This document shows, piece by piece, positions 35,366 through 43,419 of a DNA stretch of 45,990 nt. The stretch comes from Erysipelotrichaceae bacterium (lineage in GTDB: Bacteria; Bacillota_I; Bacilli_A; Erysipelotrichales; Erysipelotrichaceae). Where the stretch lies: positions 1 through 45,990 of the forward strand of contig SVBN01000021.1 in the NCBI GenBank assembly GCA_015058875.1. Direction: 5' to 3'. The position numbers were made by a program, and so were the translations under genes. Within the stretch, counting starts at the first letter, position 1. The number at the start of each line of letters is the position of its first letter. The notes below the pieces were generated by a model. It saw nothing but the letters and a program-made list of their open reading frames with translations. It was not told where the DNA came from and ran no database searches.

Positions 35366-35902
35366 ATGATGCGTCTCACCAATGATCTCTTTACTGTCGT
35401 ATTAAATGCGGACAGTCATTTTGAAATGTCCGATGAACATCCCGGATATGATATTGTTTTAAATCCCGAATCATTTGAACCCGATGACACCTATATCACC
35501 TGCCGGATTGAAATCACAAAAGAAGGAAGCACAAAAACCATCGCTCTGATTTCACCGCTGGGAACAGATTTCCATGATATGGCTGTTCTGAAAGAAAACA
35601 GGCTGTTTGTACTGATTTATCAGGCGGTCTATGAAATCGATCTCGATCATCCCGAAACATGCAGTTATCATCCGGTAATGCCGGACGGATTTTCACACGG
35701 CATCTTCCTGCATGATGACCGTTATCTGATTTACTCCACATATGCCGTGCTCTGTCTCGATGAGAGATTCCGTGAACAGTGGATCTTCAGCACCGATGCT
35801 CCGATCACCGTGTTTAAAATCACGGATGAAAGGATCGAACTTGTCGACGAGGATGACAACCGTCATTTTGTCACCTTTGAAGGAAAACGCATGATGCGGT
35901 AA
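35366..35902 (+). CDS. Hypothetical protein, beta-rich
   Basis: I do not recognise this 178-residue acidic protein. It has no signal peptide or membrane segment. Alternating short hydrophobic strands (LFTVVLNADSHFEM, LFVLIYQAVYEIDLDHP, RYLIYSTYAVLCLDERF, RIELVDEDDNRHFVTFEG) suggest three or four beta-propeller-like blades. An AAAGGAGAG SD at 35349 sets the ATG at 35366; the frame open from 35336 is not used. It stands alone between a MATE operon and a pseudogene. Confidence 0.7.
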   Translation: MMRLTNDLFTVVLNADSHFEMSDEHPGYDIVLNPESFEPDDTYITCRIEITKEGSTKTIALISPLGTDFHDMAVLKENRLFVLIYQAVYEIDLDHPETCSYHPVMPDGFSHGIFLHDDRYLIYSTYAVLCLDERFREQWIFSTDAPITVFKITDERIELVDEDDNRHFVTFEGKRMMR

Positions 35903-35912
35903 TAACCGTGCA

Positions 35913-36302
35913 TTACTGAGCTGATGACATGTGCTCTTCTGAAAGCAGAAACGGCAGGCAGTATATAGGGTAAAACAGTATGCTGCCTTCTTTGTTCAGA
36001 TCCAGCTGTGAAATCAGCCATGGTCTGTCCACATGCATTGAGTATTTCTCAATAAAATCATCAATTGATTCATGTGGTCTTACTTTTGACGACTTTACCT
36101 CAACCGGTATTATTTTTCTGCCTTTATGGATCAGAAAATCGATCTCAAAGTGATGCGTACTTTCCGGTTTCTGCCATGTGTGATAGTAGAGTTTCCTGCC
36201 TGATGATGCAATAATCTGTGCCGCCGCATTTTCATACAGATACCCCAGCTTTTCCGGAAGTTTACACGTCTTGCGCCTTGTATCAGAACGGAATATGTTC
36301 CT
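35913..36302 (-). pseudogene. C-terminal remnant of a DUF4143 AAA ATPase
   Basis: The minus strand is open from a stop near 36305 to TAA at 35913 and reads LPEKLGYLYENAAAQ, then LYYHTWQKPESTHHFEIDFLI, IIPVEVKSS and SILFYPIYCLPFLL. These match the DUF4143 nuclease-like C-terminus of AAA_14 ATPases, including the E/D...EVK active site. The first 250 or so residues, with Walker A and B, are missing, and no start codon or SD is present. It is a decayed gene, a sign of past turnover of this class of mobile ATPase genes. Confidence 0.75.
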
Positions 36303-36408
36303 TTATACTTTTCAGTTTGTTTTTAACCAAAAATTAACATTTTTTCAATCTATTTCATAGCAAATGGTACCGTTTTTTCAGGAAAGCTGACTTTTCCGGA
36401 GGTTCCGC

Positions 36409-36437
36409 AAAAAAAGAACTCAGACAATTCCGAGTTC
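36409..36437 (-). terminator. Terminator overlapping the 3' end of the HAD gene
   Basis: On the minus strand GAACTC and GAGTTC pair around the last codons, followed by seven T. Confidence 0.75.
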
Positions 36438-37232
36438 CTCCAGCATCTTTGCCACTCCGTCATTCGCACAGGTATCGGCCACATAATCCGCGTGTTTCTG
36501 CACATCATCCCTGGCATTTCCCAATGCAACACCGATTCCTGCCTTTTCAATAAACGGCGTATCGTTTCCTGCGTCTCCGAATGCGATAACATTCTCCCAG
36601 CCGATTCCCAGCATCTCCAGCACCGGCTCTACAGCAGTTGCTTTGGTAATATCCGCCATAAAGGCATCGTACCCATGTTTGGATGACCAGGCAAATGTCA
36701 TCTCCGGCACATCATCTTTCATCTTTGAGACATCTTCGTCCGCACCGATCAGGAAGGTTCCCAGCGGCATCCCCCACTCCAGATGATGCTTTCTGTGCTC
36801 ACAGTCATTTTTCACCAGTGAAGCATAGTAGTCATTGGCACAGTATCCTTTTACAAACTGATCATGATACGCATATGTAACAATACTGTCGACAAACTTG
36901 AATCCGAGTCCGATATGATTTTCCAGTGCACTGGCTGTCATCCTGTGCATGGTATCTTCACTCATCGCCTGCTTCGAAATGACTGTACCGTCCCTTCTGA
37001 CCAGACAAGCGCCGTTGATCGTTCCGATATAATCCATCGGCAGATCCTCAAACAGGGATTTCTGCAGGAATGTATAATGCCTTCCGGTATCGATCATGAC
37101 ATATATCCCTTTTTCGATTGCCTTATGGAAATCAGCCCTTAATCTTCCGGTAATTTCTTCTCTGCCTGTCGGTATGATGGTGTTGTCAATATCGCAGACA
37201 ATCAGTTTAATGTTTTCTGCTCTCTTATCCAT
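36420..37232 (-). CDS. HAD-superfamily hydrolase (Cof/YidA type)
   Basis: The 270-residue protein has KLIVCDIDNTIIPTG with the catalytic DxD, IDTGRHYTFLQKSL as motif II, a C2B cap with GTINGA, and ENVIAFGDAGNDTPFIEKAGIGVALGNA with the metal-binding GDxxND. This is the Cof subfamily, which dephosphorylates sugar phosphates, FMN or PLP. The ATG at 37232 follows a TATAAT box by seven bases and no SD is seen, so it seems leaderless; the ATG at 37241 overlaps that -10. Confidence 0.9.
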   Translation of the reverse strand: MDKRAENIKLIVCDIDNTIIPTGREEITGRLRADFHKAIEKGIYVMIDTGRHYTFLQKSLFEDLPMDYIGTINGACLVRRDGTVISKQAMSEDTMHRMTASALENHIGLGFKFVDSIVTYAYHDQFVKGYCANDYYASLVKNDCEHRKHHLEWGMPLGTFLIGADEDVSKMKDDVPEMTFAWSSKHGYDAFMADITKATAVEPVLEMLGIGWENVIAFGDAGNDTPFIEKAGIGVALGNARDDVQKHADYVADTCANDGVAKMLEELGIV

Positions 37233-37239
37233 GCCATGC

Positions 37240-37248
37240 ATTATATCA
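37240..37248 (-). promoter_or_regulatory. Extended -10 of the HAD gene
   Basis: TGATATAAT on the minus strand, seven bases before the ATG at 37232. No good -35 is seen. Confidence 0.55.
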
Positions 37249-37317
37249 TGATGTCTCTGCACCATTTCATTTTCGTCGCAAAAACATATGGTTTTGTGGT
37301 AATATGTTTAAGCACAC

Positions 37318-37391
37318 GTGCCCGTGGCGCAACTGGATAGCGCATCAGCCTCCGAAGCTGAGGGTTGTGGGTTCAAATCCCGTCGGGCACA
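37318..37391 (+). tRNA. tRNA-Arg (anticodon CCG)
   Basis: A full cloverleaf folds: acceptor GTGCCCG/CGGGCAC, D stem GCGC/GCGC, anticodon stem TCAGC/GCTGA with loop CTCCGAA (anticodon CCG), and T arm around GGTTCAAATCC. The discriminator is A and CCA is not encoded. It reads the Arg codon CGG. The gene stands alone with a terminator directly after. Confidence 0.95.
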
Positions 37392-37393
37392 CG

Positions 37394-37422
37394 AAAAATG
37401 AGAAGGTTATCTTCTCATTTTT
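37394..37422 (+). terminator. Terminator after tRNA-Arg
   Basis: AAAAATGAGAAG and CTTCTCATTTTT form a 12-bp stem with a 5-base loop. Confidence 0.85.
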
Positions 37423-37424
37423 AT

Positions 37425-37453
37425 TTGTATGATGATCATTCTTCTTTTACAAT
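37425..37453 (+). promoter_or_regulatory. Promoter of the small membrane protein gene
   Basis: TTGTAT (37425-37430), 17 bases, then TACAAT (37448-37453). The ATG at 37461 follows seven bases later, without SD. Confidence 0.6.
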
Positions 37454-37460
37454 GAGTTGT

Positions 37461-37658
37461 ATGAAACGAATGATTCTGTCAATGATCTGTATTGTCATTA
37501 TTCTGATTGCCGTATCATTTGCCGGCGTCACCATCCATTCGATGATCGGCAGCGATATTGAAGGAAAGAAGCTTCTGCTCATATGCGCCTCCCTGGCAGC
37601 CGCCGCCTTTTCATCTGACCTGCTGGCACGCGTCCAGCTCGGGAAAGACAGATCCTGA
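37461..37658 (+). CDS. Small two-pass membrane protein, function unknown
   Basis: The 65-residue protein starts MKRMILSMICIVIILIAV and has two hydrophobic helices (about 4-25 and 36-54) with a short polar loop and a charged tail. I do not recognise a family. Its start is set by a promoter whose -10 ends seven bases before the ATG; an ATG at 37452 overlaps that box. A terminator follows. It lies between a tRNA gene and the convergent pyrophosphatase. Confidence 0.55.
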   Translation: MKRMILSMICIVIILIAVSFAGVTIHSMIGSDIEGKKLLLICASLAAAAFSSDLLARVQLGKDRS

Positions 37659-37667
37659 TTCCCACTC

Positions 37668-37697
37668 AAAAACACGGGCTGCAGCAGTCCGTGTTTT
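37668..37697. terminator. Bidirectional terminator
   Basis: AAAACACGG and CCGTGTTTT form a 9-bp stem with T runs on both strands, serving the small membrane gene and the convergent pyrophosphatase gene. Confidence 0.8.
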
Positions 37698-37707
37698 GAT
37701 TTGTTTC

Positions 37708-39342
37708 TTACAGTTCCTTGATTGTTTTGGACAGATACGGCATCAGCTGCTGTTTTCTGGAGATGATCTTCGGATCGAATCCGGAATGATCATCAAACTT
37801 CGTCTCAATCAGATCGCTGATCACATAAGACAGCGGTCCGTAGAAGACAAACAGTGAACCTTCACCGAGCACATGCGTAAACAGCATAACCATGAGATCC
37901 AGTTTGTTCTCTGTCTGTTCCTTCTCCATATTCTCCCGGAATGCCGGCAGGATTGCCTGAACATCTTCCAGATGGGAGTAGTTTGTCTGACCGATCGCAA
38001 ACCTGTATTTATTGATTTCGAAGGACTTGAGGTCACGGTTCAGGATCTCGTGCGGTGTCGAAGTTTTCAGTGATACGGAGGAACCGAGCATTTCCGCGGC
38101 ATACGCACTGACATCTTCCACGCCGGCAGTTTTTGCCAGCCATTCCACAGCCTTTTTATCCCGTTCTGTTGTCGTGGCGGACTTGAAATGCAGTGTGTCC
38201 GACAGGATTGCGGACATCATCAGCCCGGCCATATCGGGATCCGGTTCAACTCCAAGCTCATGATACATTTCCGAGATAATCGTGCATGTACAGCCGCATC
38301 TGACGCCGCGGTAGTTGATCGGGTGGTCTGTCTGGATATCACCGACATGATGGTGATCGATGATCTCCTGAATATCCGCTTCAAGAACATGTCCGATGGA
38401 CTGGTTGACTGCACTGTGGTCCACAAGAACCAGCTTGCGGTGCGGGTAATCTCTCATGTGGTATCTGGACACAGCACCGACGATATCGCCTGCCGCATTC
38501 ATCACCGGATAGCATCTGACCCTGGTCTTTGCCATCTTCGAAGCGACATCCTCGACATATTCATCTTCCTGGAACGTGATGACTTCTTTCCGCATGATAT
38601 ATTCAACGCCGTACGATTCGTTGATGACCTGTGCGGTATGCATGGTATCTTCCGGCGTTTCCACAATGGCACAGCCGTACTGCTTTGCCAGATCCACCAC
38701 ATCTTTCCGCGCTGTTTCACCGCACGTAATTACCAGGCACTTTACGCCTTCCTTGATCAGCATCAGCTGTTTTTCCGATCCGCTGGAAAGAACGGAAATA
38801 CCGCCTTCCAGGGAGAACATCGTAGCTTCCCGGCCTTCCAGGGTGATGATATGGACAACGCCGTTGGTTTTAAATATCTCAGGCCTGCAGACAATTCTTC
38901 CGCCGACAGTCCTGGCAATATTTTCCAGCGTTGCATGAGACATCAGCTCCGCCTGGTTTCTGGAGGGCGTCAGACGTACTTCCGACAGATTGGATGTCGT
39001 GCATATGCCTGCCAGCACATTGTTATCATCCAGCACAAACAGGGATCTGTTCTTCGCATGCAGCATCACATGCCATGCATGATGCACGGTTTCACCCACA
39101 TGAATAATTGCCGGGCGGTCCAGATCAATATCCGCCAGCGTCATTCTCGCATCCGTCATCAGCAGCGGATTTTCCTGATTGAAGCGCTTCAGAATAAACT
39201 TTGTTTCATCGTTGACAGGTCCCTGGCGCAGTGCCATCGCATCTTTTCCCTGCAGTCTGAGCAGGTTGGCATAGGTCAGAGCTGCACAGATCGCATCGGA
39301 ATCCGGATGCCTGTGACCGGTAACATAAATTGTCTCATTCAT
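37708..39342 (-). CDS. Manganese-dependent inorganic pyrophosphatase with CBS and DRTGG domains
   Basis: The 544-residue protein is a family II pyrophosphatase: IYVTGHRHPDSDAICAA (HxPDxD metal site) at the start, LVLVDHSAVNQS and IDHHHVGDIQT (DHH motif) in the middle, and the DHHA2 end. Between about 65 and 300 sit two CBS repeats around a DRTGG domain. In this class CBS pairs bind adenine nucleotides, with AMP/ADP inhibiting and ATP activating. It hydrolyses pyrophosphate in the cytoplasm. Its start lies 42 bases after map, with a GGGGGA SD, so it probably ends the patatin-dut-map operon. Confidence 0.93.
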   Translation of the reverse strand: MNETIYVTGHRHPDSDAICAALTYANLLRLQGKDAMALRQGPVNDETKFILKRFNQENPLLMTDARMTLADIDLDRPAIIHVGETVHHAWHVMLHAKNRSLFVLDDNNVLAGICTTSNLSEVRLTPSRNQAELMSHATLENIARTVGGRIVCRPEIFKTNGVVHIITLEGREATMFSLEGGISVLSSGSEKQLMLIKEGVKCLVITCGETARKDVVDLAKQYGCAIVETPEDTMHTAQVINESYGVEYIMRKEVITFQEDEYVEDVASKMAKTRVRCYPVMNAAGDIVGAVSRYHMRDYPHRKLVLVDHSAVNQSIGHVLEADIQEIIDHHHVGDIQTDHPINYRGVRCGCTCTIISEMYHELGVEPDPDMAGLMMSAILSDTLHFKSATTTERDKKAVEWLAKTAGVEDVSAYAAEMLGSSVSLKTSTPHEILNRDLKSFEINKYRFAIGQTNYSHLEDVQAILPAFRENMEKEQTENKLDLMVMLFTHVLGEGSLFVFYGPLSYVISDLIETKFDDHSGFDPKIISRKQQLMPYLSKTIKEL

Positions 39343-39384
39343 AATTCATTCCCCCTGAATCATTTCAATGAAGCATATAATTCC

Positions 39385-40239
39385 TTAATATGTCAGAATT
39401 TCATTTCCCGTTTCCGTAATCAGAATCGTATGTTCCCACTGGGCGCTGTCTTTTCTGTCTTTTGTATAAATGGTCCATTCGTTATACGGGTCAATGACAA
39501 CGCCTGCTTTTCCGGCGTTGATCATCGGTTCGATGGTGATGACCATACCCGGCACCAGCAGCATCCCCGAGTTCTTCTTTCCGACATGGCATACAAACGG
39601 ATCTTCATGGAACTCGATTCCGACGCCGTGTCCGCCCAGTTCACGGACAACACTGTATCCCTTTGATACGGCATACTTCGAAATGGCATACCCGATGTCT
39701 CCTACCGTCGCCCAGGGCTGCGCTGCCTGCAGTCCGATTTCAAGGCACTTCATGGTCTCTTCCACCAGACGCTTCCGCGCCGGGCTGACTTCGCCGATCA
39801 TGAACATGCGGCTTGCGTCCGCATAATAACCGTCCAGAATCGTCGTGCAGTCGACATTGACAATATCCCCGTCATGAAGTCTCTTATGACGGCTCGGAAT
39901 TCCGTGGCAGACTTCCTCATTGACGGAAGTGCAGACGCTCTTCGGATATCCTTCAAAATGATACGGTGCACAGATGGCATTGTGCCCGTGTGTATATTCC
40001 ACGACAATATCATCAATTTCCTGGGTCGTCATGCCGGCATGAATCTTCCCTGCAACTTCATCCAGCACTCCGGTATTGATGACGCCTGCCCTGCGGATTC
40101 CCTCAATATGCGAAGGCCGCTTGATCAGACTCAGATCCGGAATTTCTCTTCCCTTTCTCCGGTATTCCTCCATTTTATCCAGAATATGCTGAGGCACCGG
40201 CTCTTCTTCAAAGATACGCTGTATTTCTTTTTCACTCAT
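39385..40239 (-). CDS. map: Methionine aminopeptidase, type I
   Basis: The 284-residue protein has an N-terminal extension of about 40 residues before the catalytic domain. NVDCTTILDGYYADASRMF supplies two Asp metal ligands, ELGGHGVGIEFHEDPFV the His, and ITIEPMINAG and WEHTILIT the two Glu. It removes initiator methionine from new proteins. The extension lacks a Cys-rich zinc motif. It lies three bases after dut in the patatin-dut-map-pyrophosphatase operon. Confidence 0.95.
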   Translation of the reverse strand: MSEKEIQRIFEEEPVPQHILDKMEEYRRKGREIPDLSLIKRPSHIEGIRRAGVINTGVLDEVAGKIHAGMTTQEIDDIVVEYTHGHNAICAPYHFEGYPKSVCTSVNEEVCHGIPSRHKRLHDGDIVNVDCTTILDGYYADASRMFMIGEVSPARKRLVEETMKCLEIGLQAAQPWATVGDIGYAISKYAVSKGYSVVRELGGHGVGIEFHEDPFVCHVGKKNSGMLLVPGMVITIEPMINAGKAGVVIDPYNEWTIYTKDRKDSAQWEHTILITETGNEILTY

Positions 40240-40242
40240 TCT

Positions 40243-40767
40243 TTATTTTCCTTCCTTTTCCGTTGTACTTCCAAAGCCGCCTGTACGCACTGCATCCGCA
40301 GAATCATCTTCGGTAATGCCAAACGGAACGAAGATTCCCTGAACCATGCCGGTCCCCTTCTTCAGCTCCACTGTTTTGTTCTCCCTGGTATCATTGAGCA
40401 GCTTGCAGAACATATGTCCTTCGTTATCGGCATGATAATAATCACTGTCAATAATACCCGTGGTATTGTTCAGCTGCAGGCGGTATTTAAATCCCAGCCC
40501 GCTTCTCGGGAACAGCATCAATACATAGCTTTCTTCCATTCTAACACGAATTCCGGTAGGTATCAGAACCTGTTGGCCGGGCTTTATTTCAAAATCACAG
40601 GGAGCGTAAAAATCATATCCCGCAGATCCTTTCGTTGCCCGCTGCGGAAGCCGGATATCCCAGTAAATATCCATGATTTCTTCATCACTGCATTCGGGGA
40701 ATGCATTCTTCCAGTCTTTTATAAACTGTTCTTCCGATACTTTCTCAAACTTTGCGATACGGTTCAT
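40243..40767 (-). CDS. dut: dUTP pyrophosphatase
   Basis: The 174-residue trimeric-type dUTPase has all five motifs: KGSAGYDFYAP (I), PRSGLGFKY (II), NTTGIIDSDYYHA (III, with the catalytic Asp), GTGMVQGIF (IV) and the flexible C-terminal GGFGSTTEKEGK (V). An extra N-terminal stretch of about 35 residues precedes motif I. It splits dUTP to dUMP and pyrophosphate. The ATG shares one base with the upstream stop (TAATG), so it is coupled to the patatin gene. A pyrophosphatase in the same operon could drain its product. Confidence 0.95.
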   Translation of the reverse strand: MNRIAKFEKVSEEQFIKDWKNAFPECSDEEIMDIYWDIRLPQRATKGSAGYDFYAPCDFEIKPGQQVLIPTGIRVRMEESYVLMLFPRSGLGFKYRLQLNNTTGIIDSDYYHADNEGHMFCKLLNDTRENKTVELKKGTGMVQGIFVPFGITEDDSADAVRTGGFGSTTEKEGK

Positions 40768-42056
40768 TATTTTTCTCCGAGTTCTTTCATCATATAAATC
40801 ACAAAATGTGCCAGAGCGTCTTCAAACGGGTAAACCGTGAGGCGTATGCTCTCCGGCAGGATGACGTGGGAAGGATACAGATTGGAATGAATGATCTTCT
40901 CCACGATTCCTTTCCGGTCCAGTGTTTTTGTATATTCACGCACATGCTGCATATCCAGTTCGGGAAGCACCGTAAAGTCTTCTGAAGCCGCCGGCGCAAA
41001 AGCCGCAAGAATCATGTGCACAGCTTCCGTGCGTCCGTATACATGGACCGGATCCGCGCCTGTCATTTCCATCAGGGAATCCATCAGTCCGTAATAAATA
41101 TCCTTCTCTTTCAGGACCTGCTTATGCTGTCTTGCTTTCAGACGGTCGCAGATCAGCGAGTCGGAACGGAATGCTTCGTTGATATTTGTCGCATTGCGGA
41201 TTCTTGTCTCAAGCATCAGAAGATCCAGATAAAATTTTCCAAACCATTCGGGAAGTTCATACTGATGTGAGAAGGTATACTTTACGCCGTCATATCTTCC
41301 GAACTTTTTCATCGTATCGTTATAGCCGGCTTTCTCCAGCTTCCGCAGTGTTTCTGGCCGGAAATCCAGGAACGATCCCGAATCAATCTGCGGGAAGATA
41401 TAGGCAATCTGCGGACGGTCCAGATATACGGGATGAACGGGTACCGAATGAAGATCAACGGCAATCACTTCTTCCGCCCCCATCTGCAGGGCCATATCCA
41501 CCGGCATGTTGTCAAAATAACCGCCGTCGATATATTCCCCTTCCGCAAATCTGTGCACCGGGAACGCCGGATAGGCAGAGGCCGAGGAAATCAGCCAGTC
41601 TGCTCCGTTTTCCTTCATCATCTGCTTTGTGACATATACCGGCTTATGCGTTGTCCCGGATACCGTCATACAGCCGAAATCAATCTCGGACGCAAAGAAC
41701 TTCTCCGGATTGAACATTGCCTGAATTCTTTCAATCAGCGGAGAGATATCCGCCCCGCGCTCCCTGACATAGTTTTTAAATAAGGACGCAATCAGGTTCC
41801 GCTCATTGATCATCGTTTCCAGGCGGAAATCCGCCGGTAATGAACCGCTGATAATCTGATCACTGGTCAGATTCGTCCAGAGATCATCCAATGCCTCGTA
41901 GTCTTTCTGCACGACCAGAGCACCGTTCAGCGCACCGATTGAAGTTCCGGTCACGATGTTCCAGTCATCTCTGCCGAGTTCCCTCAGTGCTTTGATTGCT
42001 CCGTTCTGGTAGCAGCCCCGTGTTCCCCCTCCGGCAAGCACCAATGCTTTTTTCAT
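40767..42056 (-). CDS. Patatin-like phospholipase family protein
   Basis: The 429-residue protein starts MKKALVLAGGGTRGCYQNGAI, the oxyanion-hole glycine run, then has GTSIGALNGAL with the nucleophile Ser (GxSxG) and EYIDGGYFDNMP with the catalytic Asp. It is a Ser-Asp dyad lipid acyl hydrolase, probably cytoplasmic because no signal peptide is present. The C-terminal 200 residues are of unknown function. The ATG at 42056 has a GGAGG SD; the frame open to 42098 is not used. Confidence 0.92.
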   Translation of the reverse strand: MKKALVLAGGGTRGCYQNGAIKALRELGRDDWNIVTGTSIGALNGALVVQKDYEALDDLWTNLTSDQIISGSLPADFRLETMINERNLIASLFKNYVRERGADISPLIERIQAMFNPEKFFASEIDFGCMTVSGTTHKPVYVTKQMMKENGADWLISSASAYPAFPVHRFAEGEYIDGGYFDNMPVDMALQMGAEEVIAVDLHSVPVHPVYLDRPQIAYIFPQIDSGSFLDFRPETLRKLEKAGYNDTMKKFGRYDGVKYTFSHQYELPEWFGKFYLDLLMLETRIRNATNINEAFRSDSLICDRLKARQHKQVLKEKDIYYGLMDSLMEMTGADPVHVYGRTEAVHMILAAFAPAASEDFTVLPELDMQHVREYTKTLDRKGIVEKIIHSNLYPSHVILPESIRLTVYPFEDALAHFVIYMMKELGEK

Positions 42057-42110
42057 TGCTGTACCTCCAGCAGAACACATTCTAACACGAAAACACATGA
42101 TCCGATTGAC

Positions 42111-42139
42111 TTCACGGCGTCCCGCATCTGGTTTATAAT
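42111..42139 (+). promoter_or_regulatory. Promoter of ddl
   Basis: TTCACG (42111-42116), 17 bases, then TATAAT (42134-42139). An ACGGAGG SD follows before the ATG at 42163. A nearby TTGACT lies 22 bases from the -10 and is less likely. Confidence 0.5.
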
Positions 42140-42162
42140 TATCTCCGTTACGGAGGCGTTTT

Positions 42163-43371
42163 ATGAAACTGAATATAGCTGTATTCTTCGGCGGCGAGAG
42201 TGTCGAGCACGAAGTCAGTATTATATCCGCGCATCAGGCCATGGATGCGATGGACACAGATAAATATGAAATCATTCCTGTCTGGGTCACCAAAGACAGA
42301 ACCATGTATACATCGGAACTCCTGAGAGATATCCGTTCATTCCGGAATGTCAGTGAACTGCGTTCCAAATGCACGCAGGTAACCTTTATCCGCTCGGAAG
42401 GAAAGGTTCTGATGCAGGCCGCAAAACCGGCAAGATTCGGAAAGAAGCTGAGCGTATCCATTGACGCCGCAATTCCGGTCATGCACGGCACAAACGGTGA
42501 AGACGGCGCAATCCAGGGATTCTTTGAAGCATTAAAGCTTCCTTATGCAGGCTGCGATGTCATCGCGGCAGGCGTCGGACAGGATAAAGTCCTGCAGAAG
42601 CATATCCTGCATGATGCAGGACTGCCCATTACCGACTGGTTCTGGGTCTACGGCAATGAGCTGGACGACAATCAGGAGGAACTGCTGAAAAAGGCAGAGA
42701 ACCTCGGTTACCCGGTCATTCTCAAACCGGCAAGAACCGGATCCAGCGTCGGCATCGCAATCGCCCACAACAGCGAAGAATATCTGGAATGCTTCGAAGA
42801 TGCCCGGCAGTATGACGAGAAAGTAATCACCGAGAAGGTCGTGAAACCGATGAAGGAAATCAACTGTTCCGTCCTGGGAAATGCGGAACATGCAAAAGCA
42901 AGTGCTCTGGAACAGGTCGGACATGCGTCCGATGATGAACTCCTCTCCTTCCGCGATAAGTATCAGGGCGGCGGAAAGAGCGTCAAGAACACCGGCGGTT
43001 CCAAGGGAATGGCCAGTGCCGCCAGAATCGTTCCGGCACCGATCAGTGAAGAAGAAACCGCGCTGATTCAGAAATATGCACTGCAGACATTCCGGACACT
43101 CGGTGCAGGCGGCGTATGCCGCATCGACTTCCTGATGGATACGGAAAATAAAAAGGTCTATGTCAACGAGATCAATACAATTCCGGGATCCCTGGCATTC
43201 TATCTCTGGGAAGCTTCCGGACTGCCGTTCAATGAACTCATGGACGAGCTTGTAAAGCTTGCCCTGGACAGGGAACGCAGAAGAAGCAGGATGACATTCA
43301 GCTACGATACCAACCTGCTGGAAACCTATTCCGAAACAAGTGCGAAAGGCGCAAAAGGAGCGAAGCGGTAA
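42163..43371 (+). CDS. ddl: D-alanine--D-alanine ligase family protein
   Basis: The 402-residue ATP-grasp protein starts with the Ddl signature FFGGESVEHEVSIISA, then MHGTNGEDGAIQGFFE, PVILKPARTGSSVGIAI, and the metal site FLMDTENKKVYVNEINTIPGSLAFYLWEASG. It joins two D-Ala for peptidoglycan. It is about 30 residues longer than usual and ends in a lysine-alanine run whose codons form the terminator stem. The active-site loop and KYQGGGKSVKNTGG segment look complete. Confidence 0.92.
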   Translation: MKLNIAVFFGGESVEHEVSIISAHQAMDAMDTDKYEIIPVWVTKDRTMYTSELLRDIRSFRNVSELRSKCTQVTFIRSEGKVLMQAAKPARFGKKLSVSIDAAIPVMHGTNGEDGAIQGFFEALKLPYAGCDVIAAGVGQDKVLQKHILHDAGLPITDWFWVYGNELDDNQEELLKKAENLGYPVILKPARTGSSVGIAIAHNSEEYLECFEDARQYDEKVITEKVVKPMKEINCSVLGNAEHAKASALEQVGHASDDELLSFRDKYQGGGKSVKNTGGSKGMASAARIVPAPISEEETALIQKYALQTFRTLGAGGVCRIDFLMDTENKKVYVNEINTIPGSLAFYLWEASGLPFNELMDELVKLALDRERRRSRMTFSYDTNLLETYSETSAKGAKGAKR

Positions 43372-43384
43372 ACGCTCCTTTTTT
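43353..43384 (+). terminator. Terminator built into the end of ddl
   Basis: AAAGGAGCG and CGCTCCTTT pair across the last ddl codons and stop, followed by a T run. Confidence 0.85.
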
Positions 43385-43387
43385 CGT

Positions 43388-43396
43388 GGTATACTT
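43388..43396 (+). promoter_or_regulatory. Extended -10 of deoD
   Basis: TGGTATACT (TG-N-TATACT) lies about 25 bases before the deoD ATG. No -35 is clear. Confidence 0.4.
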
Positions 43397-43419
43397 TGTT
43401 CAGAAAGAAGGATAAATAT

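Noticed and set aside
38188-39666. A 492-codon open frame antisense to the pyrophosphatase and map genes
   Set aside because: It spans two real genes and their junction and has no start signals.
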